In this document: one piece after another, positions 8,855 to 19,859 of the stretch
Numbering within the stretch: the stretch's first letter is position 1
Layout of the letters: every line of letters starts with the position of its first letter
Assembly (NCBI RefSeq): GCF_052060015.1
Contig: NZ_JBPODZ010000003.1
Location: 259,293 to 323,292 of the forward strand
DNA from: Arhodomonas sp052060015
GTDB taxonomy: Bacteria; Pseudomonadota; Gammaproteobacteria; Nitrococcales; Nitrococcaceae
Reading direction: 5' to 3'
Length of the DNA stretch: 64,000 nt
The notes under the pieces: generated by a model
What the model saw: the letters and a program-made list of their open reading frames with translations, nothing else
The model's database searches: none
Told to the model about the DNA's origin: nothing
Translations under genes and position numbers: made by a program

Positions 8855-10011
8855 CGAATGGTCTCCATGGCATGGTCGGCGAGCATGCGCCGGCCGATGA
8901 TCAGTCGCATGATCTCGTTGGTGCCCTCCAGGATCTGGTGGACCCGGGTGTCGCGGACGTGGCGTTCCAGCGGGTACTCGCGGATGTAGCCGTAGCCGCC
9001 GTGGATCTGCAGCGCCTCATTGCACACCCGAAAGCCCACGTCCGTGGCGAAGCGCTTGGCCATGGCGCAGTAGGTGGTCAGCTCCGGGTCGCCGTGGTCC
9101 AGGCGCCAGGCGGCGTGGCGGACCATCTGCCGGGCGGCGACGAGCTCCGTGGCCATGTCCGCGAGCTTGAACTGCAGGGCCTGGAAGTCCGCCAAGGGTC
9201 GCCCGAACTGGCGACGCTCGTGCATATAGCCGCCCGCGGCGGCCAGCGCCGCCTGGGCGGTGCCCACCGAACAGGTGGCGATGTTGATGCGCCCGCCATC
9301 CAGGGCCTTCATGGCCAGCCGGAAGCCGTGCCCCTCCTCGGCCAGCAGGTTCTGGGCGGGGACCCGGACGTCGTCGAAGGTGATGGAGCGGGTGGGCTGG
9401 CTGTTCCAGCCCATCTTCTCCTCCTTGCGCCCATAGGTAATGCCGTCGAGGTCCGCCGGCACGGCGAATGCCGAGATCCCCGCCGCCCCCTCGCCGCCGG
9501 TGCGCGCCATGACCACCAGGACGTCGGTGTCGCCGGCACCGGAACTGAACACCTTGCCGCCGTTGAGGATGTAGTGGTCGCCGTCGCGGCGGGCACTGGT
9601 GCGCAGGCTCGCCGCGTCCGATCCGGCGCCGGGCTCGGTGAGGCAGTAGGAGCCCAGCCGCTGTCCGCTGGTCAGGGTCTCGCCCCACTCGCCGACCACC
9701 GCCTCGCCGCCGAAGGTAGTGATCATCCAGGTGACCATGTTGTGGATGGTGAGGAAGGCTGCCGTGGAGGTGCACCCCCCGGCCAGCTCCTCGAAGATGA
9801 TGGCGGCGTCCAGTCGTGATAGCCCCAACCCGCCCGCGGCCTCGGGGGCGTAGATGCCGCAGAAGCCGAGCTCGCCCGCCTGGGCGAGGACGTCGGTGGG
9901 GAAGTGTGCCTCGGCGTCCCAGCGTGCGGCGTTGGGGGCGAGCTCGTTGGCGGCGAACTCGCGCGCCGCCTCCTGGAAGGCGAGCTGCTCGTCAGTGAGT
10001 GCGAAGTCCAT
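8851..10011 (-). CDS. Acyl-CoA dehydrogenase (probable isobutyryl-CoA dehydrogenase)
   Basis: FAD enzyme of 386 aa that should oxidise isobutyryl-CoA to methacrylyl-CoA and pass electrons to ETF. Signatures include YCLTEPGAGSDAASLRT (FAD/substrate contact), NGGKVFSSGAGD, ERRQFGRPLADFQALQFKLADM, EALQIHGGYGYIREYPLERHVRDTRVHQILEGTNEIMR. The last contains the usual catalytic glutamate (LEGTNE). The N-terminal FALTDEQLAFQEAAREFA and THNM/WMI region resemble the isobutyryl-CoA subgroup. It lies between mmsA and the hydratase gene. etfBA, its likely electron acceptor, is encoded about 11 kb away in the same window. Confidence 0.9.
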   Translation of the reverse strand: MDFALTDEQLAFQEAAREFAANELAPNAARWDAEAHFPTDVLAQAGELGFCGIYAPEAAGGLGLSRLDAAIIFEELAGGCTSTAAFLTIHNMVTWMITTFGGEAVVGEWGETLTSGQRLGSYCLTEPGAGSDAASLRTSARRDGDHYILNGGKVFSSGAGDTDVLVVMARTGGEGAAGISAFAVPADLDGITYGRKEEKMGWNSQPTRSITFDDVRVPAQNLLAEEGHGFRLAMKALDGGRINIATCSVGTAQAALAAAGGYMHERRQFGRPLADFQALQFKLADMATELVAARQMVRHAAWRLDHGDPELTTYCAMAKRFATDVGFRVCNEALQIHGGYGYIREYPLERHVRDTRVHQILEGTNEIMRLIIGRRMLADHAMETIR

Positions 10012-10071
10012 GGGCGCTGATCCCTCCTCCTCTCGTGCCCGGTGACGCCCCCGTTAGCGGGGGCGCCGGGC

Positions 10072-11574
10072 TCAGCCCAGGTTGATGGTCATGTTGGGGC
10101 CATGGCCGTCGGGGATGTCCGACTCGAACCAGCGCTCGATCACCGTCTTGGTTTCGGTATAGAAGCGCACCGCGTCCTGGCCGTAGGCGTGCAGGTCCCC
10201 GTAGAACGAGCCCTTGCCGCCGGTGAACGAGAAGAACGGCAGGGGCACGGGGATAGGCAGGTTCACGCCGATCTGGCCCACCTCGCACTCCCGGCGGTAC
10301 TTGCGCACCGCCGCACCCGAGTCCGAGAAGATGGAAGTGCCGTTGCCGTAGGGGTTGGCGTTCACGAGCTCGATGGCCTCGTCGAGGGTGTCCACGTGGA
10401 CCACGCTGAGCACCGGCCCGAAGATCTCCTCGCGGTAGCAGGTCATCTCCGAGGTGACGTTGTCGATGAGCGTCGGTCCCACCCAGTTCCCGTCCGGATA
10501 GCCCTCCACCTGGTAGCCGCGGCCGTCGAGGGGCAGCGTGGCCCCCTCGGCCTCAGCGGTGCCGATGAGGCGCTCGACGCGCTCCTTGGCGGCCGGGCTG
10601 ATCAGCGGACCGTAGGCGGCGCCGGGGTCGTCGGTGGGGCCGGGATGGGTGCGCTCGAAGCCGGCCTTCAGGTCGTGGACCCAGTCCCGTGTTTCCTCGC
10701 CGACGAGCACCACCACGGAGATCGCCATGCAACGCTGGCCGGCGGCGCCGCAGGCCGCGCCCACCAGGGCGTTGACGGTCTGCTCCCGGTTGGCGTCGGG
10801 CATCACCACGGAGTGGTTCTTGGCGCCGACCATGCACTGTACACGCTTTAGATGGTGGCTTGCGGTACGGTAGATGTGCTGGCCCACCGGTGCCGAGCCC
10901 ACGAAGGAGACGGCCTTGATGTCCGGATGGGTGAGCAGGGTGTCCACTTGCTCCTTGCGGCCATGGACGACCTGTAGCAACCCGTCGGGGAAGCCCGCCT
11001 CCTGCCAGAGCTCGGCCAGGCGCATCGGGGTAAGCGGGTCCTGTTCCGAGGGCTTCAGTACGAAGCTGTTGCCGCAGGCCACCGCCAGCGGGAACATCCA
11101 AAGCGGGATCATGGCCGGGAAGTTGAACGGGGTGATGCCGGCGCACACGCCCAGCGGCTCGCGGAAGCTCTCGGTATCCACGCCGCCGGCCACTTGCGCC
11201 ATGGCGTCGCCGAGCAGGTGGGTCGGCACGCCTATGGCATGCTCGACCACCTCGATGCCGCGCCAGACATCGCCCTTGGCATCGCCGAAGGTCTTGCCCG
11301 TCTCCTCGGCCAGGATGTGGGCGATGTCCTCCTGGTGCTCCTTGAGCAGGGCCTGGTAGCGCATCAGGTAGCGGGCCCGCTCGGAGACGGAGACATCCGC
11401 CCAGGACTTCTGCGCCGCCTTGGCGTCGGCGATGGCCCGGGCCATCTCGTCATCGGTGGCCACCGGCGCCCGGGCGATGACCTCGTTGGTGGCGGGATTG
11501 GTGACGTCGATCCACTCGTTCGCCTCGCTGTCGACGAAGCGACCTTCGATGAATAAGGGGACGGTTCGCGTCAT
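10072..11574 (-). CDS. mmsA: Methylmalonate-semialdehyde dehydrogenase (CoA-acylating)
   Basis: MmsA oxidises methylmalonate semialdehyde to propionyl-CoA using NAD+ and CoA, the final step of valine catabolism. The 500-aa protein has the ALDH fold. Subfamily marks are CAGITPFNFPAMIPLWMFPLA, FVLKPSEQDPLTP, FVGSAPVGQHIY, CMVGAKNHSVVMPDA and the catalytic cysteine in GAAGQRCMAISVVV (near residue 285). The GAKNH replaces the glutamate-bearing ELGG of hydrolytic ALDHs, as expected for a CoA-acylating member. It is the first gene of the leftward valine operon. The ATG is preceded by a 203-bp divergent region carrying a near-palindromic operator. Confidence 0.95.
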   Translation of the reverse strand: MTRTVPLFIEGRFVDSEANEWIDVTNPATNEVIARAPVATDDEMARAIADAKAAQKSWADVSVSERARYLMRYQALLKEHQEDIAHILAEETGKTFGDAKGDVWRGIEVVEHAIGVPTHLLGDAMAQVAGGVDTESFREPLGVCAGITPFNFPAMIPLWMFPLAVACGNSFVLKPSEQDPLTPMRLAELWQEAGFPDGLLQVVHGRKEQVDTLLTHPDIKAVSFVGSAPVGQHIYRTASHHLKRVQCMVGAKNHSVVMPDANREQTVNALVGAACGAAGQRCMAISVVVLVGEETRDWVHDLKAGFERTHPGPTDDPGAAYGPLISPAAKERVERLIGTAEAEGATLPLDGRGYQVEGYPDGNWVGPTLIDNVTSEMTCYREEIFGPVLSVVHVDTLDEAIELVNANPYGNGTSIFSDSGAAVRKYRRECEVGQIGVNLPIPVPLPFFSFTGGKGSFYGDLHAYGQDAVRFYTETKTVIERWFESDIPDGHGPNMTINLG

Positions 11575-11657
11575 GGGAGCACCTGTCGCGTTATCGTGGC
11601 GTCATGCCCTGGCTCGGGAGCTTGTGACCCGGCCCGGGGCTACGGGAACCATTCTAG

Positions 11658-11677
11658 TGACGTTTACGTTAACGTCA
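11658..11677. promoter_or_regulatory. Near-palindromic operator between mmsA operon and SDR gene
   Basis: A 20-bp near palindrome (TGACGTT...AACGTCA, 18 of 20 positions symmetrical) with an ACGT centre. It lies in the 203-bp space between the divergent mmsA and SDR genes, 81 bp from mmsA and 100 bp from the SDR start. Such ACGT-rich palindromes resemble sites described for MerR/TetR-type regulators of branched-chain and fatty acid degradation (LiuR/LiuQ/PsrA group). The regulator is not in this window, so this match is from memory and unconfirmed. A sister site lies at 12645. Confidence 0.6.
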
Positions 11678-11777
11678 ATTTGCGGGAATCTTTCACGCGT
11701 CAATTTTCTGGACGGGCGAGCATTAACCCATTAAAGGTATGCGCGCCTGACACACGGCAACGAAGGAGCAGACGACG

Positions 11778-12548
11778 ATGAACATCGATGGGAAGGTCTT
11801 CCTGGTGACCGGTGCCGGATCGGGGCTCGGTGGTGCCAGCGCCAGGGAGCTCGTGGGCGGCGGGGCGCGGGTGGCGCTCGCCGATATCAACGCCGAGGCC
11901 ACCGAGTCCCTGGCCGCAGAGCTCGGCGAGGCCGCGGTGGCCGTGGTGGCCGACGTCACTGACGAGGCGGCCGTGCAGGCCGCCGTGGACCGTACGGTCT
12001 CTGCCTTTGGCGGTGTGCACGGGGTGGTGAACTGCGCCGGCATCGTCCATGGCGAGCGGGTGCTGAACAAGTCCGCCGAGCCCCATGCCCTGGAGAGCTT
12101 CTCCCGGGTCATCCAGATCAACCTTGTGGGGACCTTCAACGTGCTACGCGTCGCCGCCGCGGCGATGGCGGGCAACGAGCCGGACGCCGAGGGCGAGCGG
12201 GGGGTGATCATCAATACCGCCTCCGTGGCCGCCTACGACGGCCAGGTGGGGCAGGCGGCCTATTCCGCCTCCAAGGCCGGTGTGGCGGGGATGACCCTGC
12301 CGCTGGCCCGGGATCTGGCTGACCGTGGGATCCGCGTGATGACTATCGCTCCCGGCATCTTCGAGACGCCAATGATGGCGAGCCTGCCCGAGAAGGTGCG
12401 GGCGAGCCTCGGCGAGCAGACCCCGTTCCCGCCACGCCTCGGCCGGGCGGTGGAGTATGCGGCCCTGGTGCGCCACATCTGCGAGAATGTCATGTTAAAC
12501 GGCGAGGTGATCCGCCTCGACGGTGCCATCCGCATGGCGCCGCGCTGA
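11778..12548 (+). CDS. SDR oxidoreductase, 3-hydroxyacyl-CoA dehydrogenase type II-like
   Basis: Short-chain dehydrogenase of 256 aa, close in layout to human HSD17B10 and bacterial 3-hydroxy-2-methylbutyryl-CoA dehydrogenases (isoleucine catabolism). It has the NAD site GAGSGLGGASA (about residues 12-22) with Asp in ALADIN favouring NAD(H), VNCAGI, the catalytic Ser in IINTASVAAYDG, and YSASKAG (Tyr/Lys). The C-terminal PGIFETPMM..LPEKVRASLGEQTPFPPRLG is the typical HSD10-like block. AAGGAGC precedes ATG 11778. It is divergent from mmsA with a shared operator, consistent with joint control. The true substrate may be a branched 3-hydroxyacyl-CoA. Confidence 0.87.
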   Translation: MNIDGKVFLVTGAGSGLGGASARELVGGGARVALADINAEATESLAAELGEAAVAVVADVTDEAAVQAAVDRTVSAFGGVHGVVNCAGIVHGERVLNKSAEPHALESFSRVIQINLVGTFNVLRVAAAAMAGNEPDAEGERGVIINTASVAAYDGQVGQAAYSASKAGVAGMTLPLARDLADRGIRVMTIAPGIFETPMMASLPEKVRASLGEQTPFPPRLGRAVEYAALVRHICENVMLNGEVIRLDGAIRMAPR

Positions 12549-12644
12549 GCCACCCCGGGGTGGGCGCCGGCGTGGTGCCCGCCCCTTCCCTGAACCCCGA
12601 ACTGGGCCCGCGATGAGCTGTTGCGCTCCGGTGGGCGCTTGAAT

Positions 12645-12664
12645 TAACGTTTACGTAAACGTAA
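12645..12664. promoter_or_regulatory. Palindromic operator upstream of the transporter/ligase operon
   Basis: The core ACGTTTACGTAAACGT at 12647-12662 is a perfect 16-bp palindrome; 18 of 20 positions are symmetrical over the full site. It shares the ACGTTTACGT half with the site at 11658 and precedes the seven-gene operon starting at 12893. The 344-bp gap after the SDR gene otherwise holds GC-rich hairpin sequence just after 12548 (CCACCCCGGGGTGG and neighbours, a probable terminator), a strong GGAGGAGGAG at 12744-12753 and a possible in-frame GTG at 12764. I infer common control of the SDR, mmsA and transporter operons by one regulator. Confidence 0.65.
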
Positions 12665-12892
12665 GCTCATTACGTCGGCAGAGGGTGACACCACCATCCC
12701 ATCAAGTCACCCCGCCGCCGGGTGGTCCGCGGGCCACCCTATAGGAGGAGGAGAGGTGCCGGCGTGAGGGAATCGCGTCGGTTTCCCGCCAGCTTGCGGT
12801 GTTGCGGCCCGTCGCGGCCACCGCGGCCGAACAAGGCGCCTCTCCCGGGGAGTCCACCGGCGGCAAGGGTCGCCGAGGCAGGGGAGTTCGGC

Positions 12893-13695
<803 letters not shown>

Positions 13696-13696
<1 letters not shown>

Positions 13697-15660
13697 TGAG
13701 CGAGCGAGCCATGGAGCTGCCGGATATCGGCGAGCACGACACCTTCCCCAAGCTGCTCGCCTACAACGCCGCGCACTGGCCCGATGAGGTGGCCATGCGT
13801 GAGAAGGAATTCGGCATCTGGATGGAGTACACCTGGCGGGACTACGAAACCGCGGTGCGCCGCTTTGCCCTGGGGTTGCGCAGCCTTGGTGTCGACCGCG
13901 GCGACAGCGTCTGCATCATCGGTGGCAACCGCCCGGAATGGATCCACTGCGAGGTCAGCGCCCACGTCCTCGGGGCCATGAGCCTCGGCATGTATCAGGA
14001 TAGCCTCAATGAGGAGGTTGCCTATCTGATCAACTATGCCGAGGCACCGGTAGTGATGTGCGAGGACGAGGAGCAGGTGGACAAGGCGCTGGAGATCACC
14101 GAGCAGTGCCCCTGTGTGAAGCACATCATCTACCACGACCCCCGGGGGATGCGGAAATACGATGACCCGCGGTTGATCAGCCAGGAGCGGCTCTTCGAGC
14201 TCGCCGACGAGCTCGACCGCGAGGGCCCGGAGCTCTACCGGGAACTGGTGGCGGCGACCAACGGTGACGACGTCGCCATGCTTATCACCACCTCCGGGAC
14301 GACCTCCAAGCCCAAGCTCTCGATGATGCAGGCGGGTCCCTTCCTGGATCACTGCATGGCGTACCTGCGCGCCGACCCCAAGTATCCGGACGACAACTAC
14401 GTCTCGGTGCTGCCGCTGCCCTGGATCATGGAGCAGGTCTACGCGGTGGCGGAGTCGCTGCTCAGCCGCATCACGGTGAACTTCGTCGAGGCCACCGAGA
14501 CCATGATGTCCGATCTCCGCGAGATCGGGCCCAACTTCGTGCTGCTCGCGCCCCGTGTGTGGGAGACCATTGCCGCCGACGTCAAGGCGCGGATGATGGA
14601 TGCGACGCCCTTCAAGCGGCGCATGTTCGATCTGGGCATGAAGCTCGGCATGGAGGCGGTGGAGCGCGGCGAGCACTCGCGGCTCGCGCACTGGATTTTG
14701 TTCCGGGCGCTCAAGGATCGCCTCGGCTTCTCGTACCTGCGTTCAGCGGCCACCGGCGGGGCCGCCCTCGGCCCGGATACCTTTAAGTTCTTCCTGGCCA
14801 TGGGCGTGCCGCTGCGCCAGCTCTACGGCCAGACCGAGCTCGCCGGCGCCTACACCATCCACCGCGGCGATGACATCGACTACGACACCGTCGGCGTGCC
14901 CTTCGACAACGCCGAGGTGGTCATCGACAAGCCGGACGAGAATGGCGTCGGCGAGATCGTCGCCCGCAACTCGGGGATGTTCCTCGGTTTCTACAAGAAC
15001 GAGAAGGCCACCGCCGAGGACGTCCGTGATGGCTGGATGTATACCGGCGACGCCGGCTACTTCAAGAAGGAGAACGGCCACTTGGTGGTCATTGACCGGG
15101 TCAAGGACCTGGCCACTACCTCCCACGGTGACCGGTATTCGCCCCAGTTCATCGAGAACAAGCTCAAGTTCTCCCCGTTCATCGCCGAGGCGGTGATCCT
15201 CGGTCATGAGCGCCCGTATCTGGCGGCGATGATCTGCATCCGCTACGGCATTGTTGCCAAGTGGGCGGAGCAGCGCGGCATCTCCTTCACCAACTACACC
15301 AACCTCTCCGCCCAGCCGGAGGTCTATGACCTGATCCGGTCGGAAGTGGAGCAGGTCAACGCGAGCCTCCCGGAGTGGCAGCGCATCCGTAAGTTCCTGC
15401 TGCTCTACAAGGAGCTGGACCCCGACGACGGCGAGCTCACCCGCACCCGCAAGGTCCGCCGGGGGGTTATCCAGGAGAAATACCAAGAGATCATCGACGC
15501 CATCTATGGCGACCTGGACCACGTGCACGTGGATACGGTGATCACCTTCCAGGATGGCACCACCTCGCGGATCCGCACCGATCTGCGGCTGGTGGATCTG
15601 GCCCCCGAGACCGGGGTGGTGGAGGCGGGCGGTAACAAGCGCGCCGCTGGCGCGGCTTGA
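13696..15660 (+). CDS. AMP-dependent acyl-CoA synthetase (long-chain type)
   Basis: ANL-superfamily ligase, 654 aa, activating a carboxylic acid to acyl-CoA via an acyl-adenylate. The P-loop is ITTSGTTSKPKLS (about residues 197-209). A8/A5-type motifs are YGQTELAGAYTIH (about 377-389), GWMYTGDAGYFKKENGHLVVIDRVKD (TGD and DR.KD) and SPQFIENKLKFSPFI. The final ELTRTRKVRRGVIQEKY contains the catalytic-lysine region typical of long-chain/bubblegum types. The ATG overlaps the upstream stop by one base (TGATG); a GTG three bases earlier is an alternative. Embedded between the ATPase and permease genes of one importer, it probably activates the imported substrate. Chain length or aromatic specificity is unknown. 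Confidence 0.9.
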
Positions 15661-15681
15661 GCCTTACCGGAGGAGAGGACG

Positions 15682-16575
15682 ATGAACTGGGCACTACTCG
15701 GACAGCTTCTGGTCAACGGCGTCATCGTCGGCACCCTCTACGGGGTGGTGGCGATGTGCTTCATCCTCATCTACAAATCCACCCAGGTGGTGAATTTCGC
15801 CCAGGGCGAGTTCCTGCTCATCGGGGCCTGGGTCTGCTGGGCGTTGCTGGTGTATTTCCAGTTGCCGTTCTGGCTGGGCTTCCTGGTCACCCTGGCGTTC
15901 ATGTTCGTCTTCGGTGTACTGCTTCAGGTGGTGGTCTTACGGCCGATGATCGGCGAGCCCATTATCTCCGTGATCATGCTCACCATCGGGCTGTCGATGT
16001 TCCTGCAGGCCCTGCTGTCGTGGATCTTCGGCGAGTTCGCCAAGCCCTTTCCCCAGGTATTCGATATCGAGAAGGTGAATATCCTCGGGCTCAATGTGCA
16101 GAGCGCCTACATCATGAGCCTGGTGATCTCGCTGCTGATCATGGTGGGCTTCTTCTTCTTCTTCAAATACTCACGCATGGGGCTTGCCATGCGGGCCACT
16201 GCCTTCGATCAGCAGGTGGCCCAGAGCCTGGGCATTTCGGTGAAGCACGTCTTCGCCCTGTCCTGGGCGATCTCCGCCATGGTCTCGGCGCTCGCCGGCG
16301 TGGTGGTGGGCATGGTCAACGGGGTGTCCTCGGCACTGTCATTCATCGGCATCAAGGTCTTTCCCGCCGCCATTGTCGGCGGGCTGGATTCCATCGTCGG
16401 CGGCGTGGTCGGCGGGCTGATCATCGGGTTGCTGGAGAACTTCGCCGAGTTTGTGGACACCCAGTGGCTGGGCTGGGGCAACCTCTACGAGATCGCGCCG
16501 TTCTACGTGCTGGTGATCATCCTGATGATCAAACCCTACGGGCTATTCGGCACCAAGGACATCGAACGCATCTGA
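15682..16575 (+). CDS. LIV-type ABC transporter permease (LivH-like)
   Basis: Inner-membrane permease, 297 aa, with about eight hydrophobic segments. The LivH mark NFAQGEFLLIGAW is near residues 34-46, and the cytoplasmic coupling region is RMGLAMRATAFDQQVAQSLGISVKHVFALSWAIS (EAA-like loop). The C-terminus has the conserved GGLDSIVGGVVGGLIIGLLENFAE. ATG 15682 follows GGAGGAGAGG. It pairs with the LivM-like product of the next gene, 24 bp downstream, to form the channel energised by the two ATPases of this operon. Confidence 0.93.
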   Translation: MNWALLGQLLVNGVIVGTLYGVVAMCFILIYKSTQVVNFAQGEFLLIGAWVCWALLVYFQLPFWLGFLVTLAFMFVFGVLLQVVVLRPMIGEPIISVIMLTIGLSMFLQALLSWIFGEFAKPFPQVFDIEKVNILGLNVQSAYIMSLVISLLIMVGFFFFFKYSRMGLAMRATAFDQQVAQSLGISVKHVFALSWAISAMVSALAGVVVGMVNGVSSALSFIGIKVFPAAIVGGLDSIVGGVVGGLIIGLLENFAEFVDTQWLGWGNLYEIAPFYVLVIILMIKPYGLFGTKDIERI

Positions 16576-16599
16576 TAACCGGCGAGGAGGAGAGAGGGC

Positions 16600-17664
16600 A
16601 TGGCGCTCAGCGCGGACAGCATGCGGTGCGGCGAGTTTCGCACCACCTATAAGGCGGACACCACCATTTTCCCCACGCCCATGTCGCGGAACTTCGCCAT
16701 CGCCGGCGTGGTGTTGCTGCTGCTTGCGCCCCTGGTGCTCAGCAGCTACCAGCTTAACCTGCTGATCCAGATCGGCTACTACGGTATCGCCGCCCTGGGG
16801 CTGAACATCCTGGTGGGGTTCTCGGGGCAGATCTCGCTGGGCCACGGCGCGTTCTTCGGCTTCGGGGCCTTCGCCTCGGCCTGGCTGTACAACACCACCG
16901 GCATACCGGTGATCTTGTGCATCCCCCTCGCCGGCGTGCTGACCACCGCCGTGGGCATGATCGTCGGCATCCCGGCGATGCGCATCAAGGGGCTGTACCT
17001 CGCCATCGCCACGCTCGCGGCGCAGTTCATCCTCGAGGACTTCTTCAGCCGCGCGGCCTGGTTCACCGGCGGTTCCGCCGGCGCAATGGCCGAGCCGCTG
17101 TCCCTGTTCGGCTATACGTTCATGAGTGACGAGCGCTATTTTTACATCGTGCTCGCCTTCGTGGTCGTGATGTACCTGCTCGGCGCCAACCTCCTGCGCA
17201 GCCGCGACGGCCGGGCCTTCGTCGCCGTCCGTGATCACTACCTCTCCGCCGAGATTATGGGGATCAACCTCAGCAAGTACCGGGTGCTCGCCTTCGGTGT
17301 GGCCTCGTTCTATGCGGGCGTCGGCGGGGCGTTGTTCGCCCACTACCTGAGCTTCGTCTCGGCGGAGGGCTTTACCATCGTGCTGTCCATCCAGTTCCTC
17401 GGCATGATCATCATCGGTGGTCTCGGCTCGGTGATGGGCACGCTCATGGGCACGGCCTTTATGGTGCTGCTGCCGGAGGTCATGGAGTGGAGCTCGGGTG
17501 CGGTGAGCGTGGTCTTCCCTGGCTTCAGCCAGGGGCTGTCATACCTCCGCGAGATGGCCATTGGTCTGGCCATCGTGCTGTTCCTGATCTTCGAGCCGGA
17601 TGGCCTCGCCCACCGCTGGAAGCTCATCAAGGCCTACTGGAAGCTCTATCCTTTCTCATACTGA
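16600..17664 (+). CDS. LIV-type ABC transporter permease (LivM-like)
   Basis: Inner-membrane permease, 354 aa. After an N-terminal cytoplasmic stretch of about 30 residues there are 8-10 hydrophobic segments. LivM landmarks are YGIAALGLNILVGFSGQISLGHGAFFGFGAFASA (about residues 59-92), RIKGLYLAIATLAAQFI and RDHYLSAEIMGINLSKYRVLAFGVASFYAGVGGALFAHYL. The conserved IIGGLGSVMGTLMG lies before the last helices and the protein ends with the usual FEPDGLAHRW. ATG 16600 is preceded by GAGGAGGAGAGAGG. It sits between the livH-like gene and the binding-protein gene. Confidence 0.93.
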   Translation: MALSADSMRCGEFRTTYKADTTIFPTPMSRNFAIAGVVLLLLAPLVLSSYQLNLLIQIGYYGIAALGLNILVGFSGQISLGHGAFFGFGAFASAWLYNTTGIPVILCIPLAGVLTTAVGMIVGIPAMRIKGLYLAIATLAAQFILEDFFSRAAWFTGGSAGAMAEPLSLFGYTFMSDERYFYIVLAFVVVMYLLGANLLRSRDGRAFVAVRDHYLSAEIMGINLSKYRVLAFGVASFYAGVGGALFAHYLSFVSAEGFTIVLSIQFLGMIIIGGLGSVMGTLMGTAFMVLLPEVMEWSSGAVSVVFPGFSQGLSYLREMAIGLAIVLFLIFEPDGLAHRWKLIKAYWKLYPFSY

Positions 17665-17728
17665 CAACCACCAAGCAACGGGCACTCGCCCGAATTACGC
17701 CAACCACGCTAGTGGAGGAGAGAGAAGC

Positions 17729-18970
17729 ATGATCCGTACTACCACCATTGCACTGTCGGCGGCGGCGGCCCTCGGCCTGGCGGCCGGCGCTCAGGCCCAG
17801 GAGTCTATCCCCGTCGGCCACATCGCCGCCTATACCGGGGCGACCTCGTCGGTGGGCAAGGTCTACGGCCAGGGTGTCGAGGACGCCATCGCCTACATCA
17901 ATGACCAGGGCGGCATCAATGGCCGCATGATCGACAAGGACACCGTGGACTATGGCTACGAGGCGCCCCGCGCCATCGCCACCTACAAGCGTTGGACCGG
18001 CTCCGACAACCCGCCGCCGGTGATCCAGGGCTGGGGCACCGCGGACACCGAGGCGCTGGTGCGCTTCGTCGCCCGCGATGAGATCGTGTACATGTCCGCC
18101 TCCTATTCCGGGCACCTGACCGACCCCACCGGGAAGTCGGAGCACACCAAGAACCCCGCCCCGTACAACTTCTTCTACGGACCCTCCTATACCGACGGCT
18201 GCCGGGCGATGGTGTCCTGGGCCAAGCAGGACTGGGCGGACCGGGGCGAGGACGGAACCCCGAAGTGGGTGCACATGGGCGACAACCACCCCTACCCCAA
18301 CGCCCCCAAGGCGGCCTGCTCACAGTACGCCGAGAACCAGGGTTTCGAGGTGCTGAATCCCATCGTCTACTCGCTCGCCCCGGGGGACTTCAAGGCGCAG
18401 TGCCTGTCGCTCCAGGACGCGGATGCCGACTACGCATACCTGGCCAACACCTCGGGCTCCAACATCTCGTTGCTCAAGGCCTGTGACACGGTGGATGTCG
18501 ATGTGCAGTTCGTCTCCAATGTCTGGGGTTTCGACGAGCTGGCGGCGCCGGCGGCGGAGGCCGCGGGTGACGGCATCGTCTTCCCGGTAGGCGCGGCACA
18601 GTGGGGCGCGGATGTCCCCGGCATGGACACCATCGAGGAGATCTCCCAGATGTCCGGCGGTGGCGAGCGGGCCCTGCACTATATGCGTGGTGCCTGCTCG
18701 GTGTACTTCATGCGTGACGCCATGCTCATGGCGGCCGAGGACGGCGATATTACCGGTCCACGGGTGAAGGCTGCCCTGGAGAGCATGCGCAGCCACGTGC
18801 CGGAGGGCATGAAGGGTGTCTGCCTGCCGCACACCTGGACCAACGAGAATCACCGCGGGACCACCGAGGTGATGGTCTACCAGAACGAGTGGAAGGGGGG
18901 CGGCGACTTCGAGCTCAACAAGCTGACCACTGTCGACCTGCCACGCCGGGACGACTGGCTCGGCTGGTGA
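17729..18970 (+). CDS. LIV-type ABC transporter periplasmic substrate-binding protein
   Basis: Periplasmic-binding protein of the Leu/Ile/Val-receptor family, 413 aa. It has a Sec signal peptide (MIRTTTIALSAAAALGLAAGAQAQ) with likely cleavage after AQA. The mature part has the bilobal pattern: GHIAAYTGATSSVGKVYGQGVEDAIAYINDQGGINGRMI is the classic N-lobe start, and YEAPRAIATYKRW and VKAALESMRSHVPEGMKG are in family position. Two or more cysteine pairs (GCRAMVSW, KAACSQ, AQCLSL, GACSVY, GVCLP) are more than in LivK. The family is also used for aromatic and fatty acids, which fits the ligases encoded in the same operon. AGTGGAGGAGAG precedes the ATG. Confidence 0.92.
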   Translation: MIRTTTIALSAAAALGLAAGAQAQESIPVGHIAAYTGATSSVGKVYGQGVEDAIAYINDQGGINGRMIDKDTVDYGYEAPRAIATYKRWTGSDNPPPVIQGWGTADTEALVRFVARDEIVYMSASYSGHLTDPTGKSEHTKNPAPYNFFYGPSYTDGCRAMVSWAKQDWADRGEDGTPKWVHMGDNHPYPNAPKAACSQYAENQGFEVLNPIVYSLAPGDFKAQCLSLQDADADYAYLANTSGSNISLLKACDTVDVDVQFVSNVWGFDELAAPAAEAAGDGIVFPVGAAQWGADVPGMDTIEEISQMSGGGERALHYMRGACSVYFMRDAMLMAAEDGDITGPRVKAALESMRSHVPEGMKGVCLPHTWTNENHRGTTEVMVYQNEWKGGGDFELNKLTTVDLPRRDDWLGW

Positions 18971-19027
18971 CGGCCCGGGGCGGGGCGTGCGAGCGCCCCG
19001 CCCGCTGAATCCGAGGAGGTAGGCACG

Positions 19028-19849
<822 letters not shown>

Positions 19850-19859
19850 CGGAGCGGCA

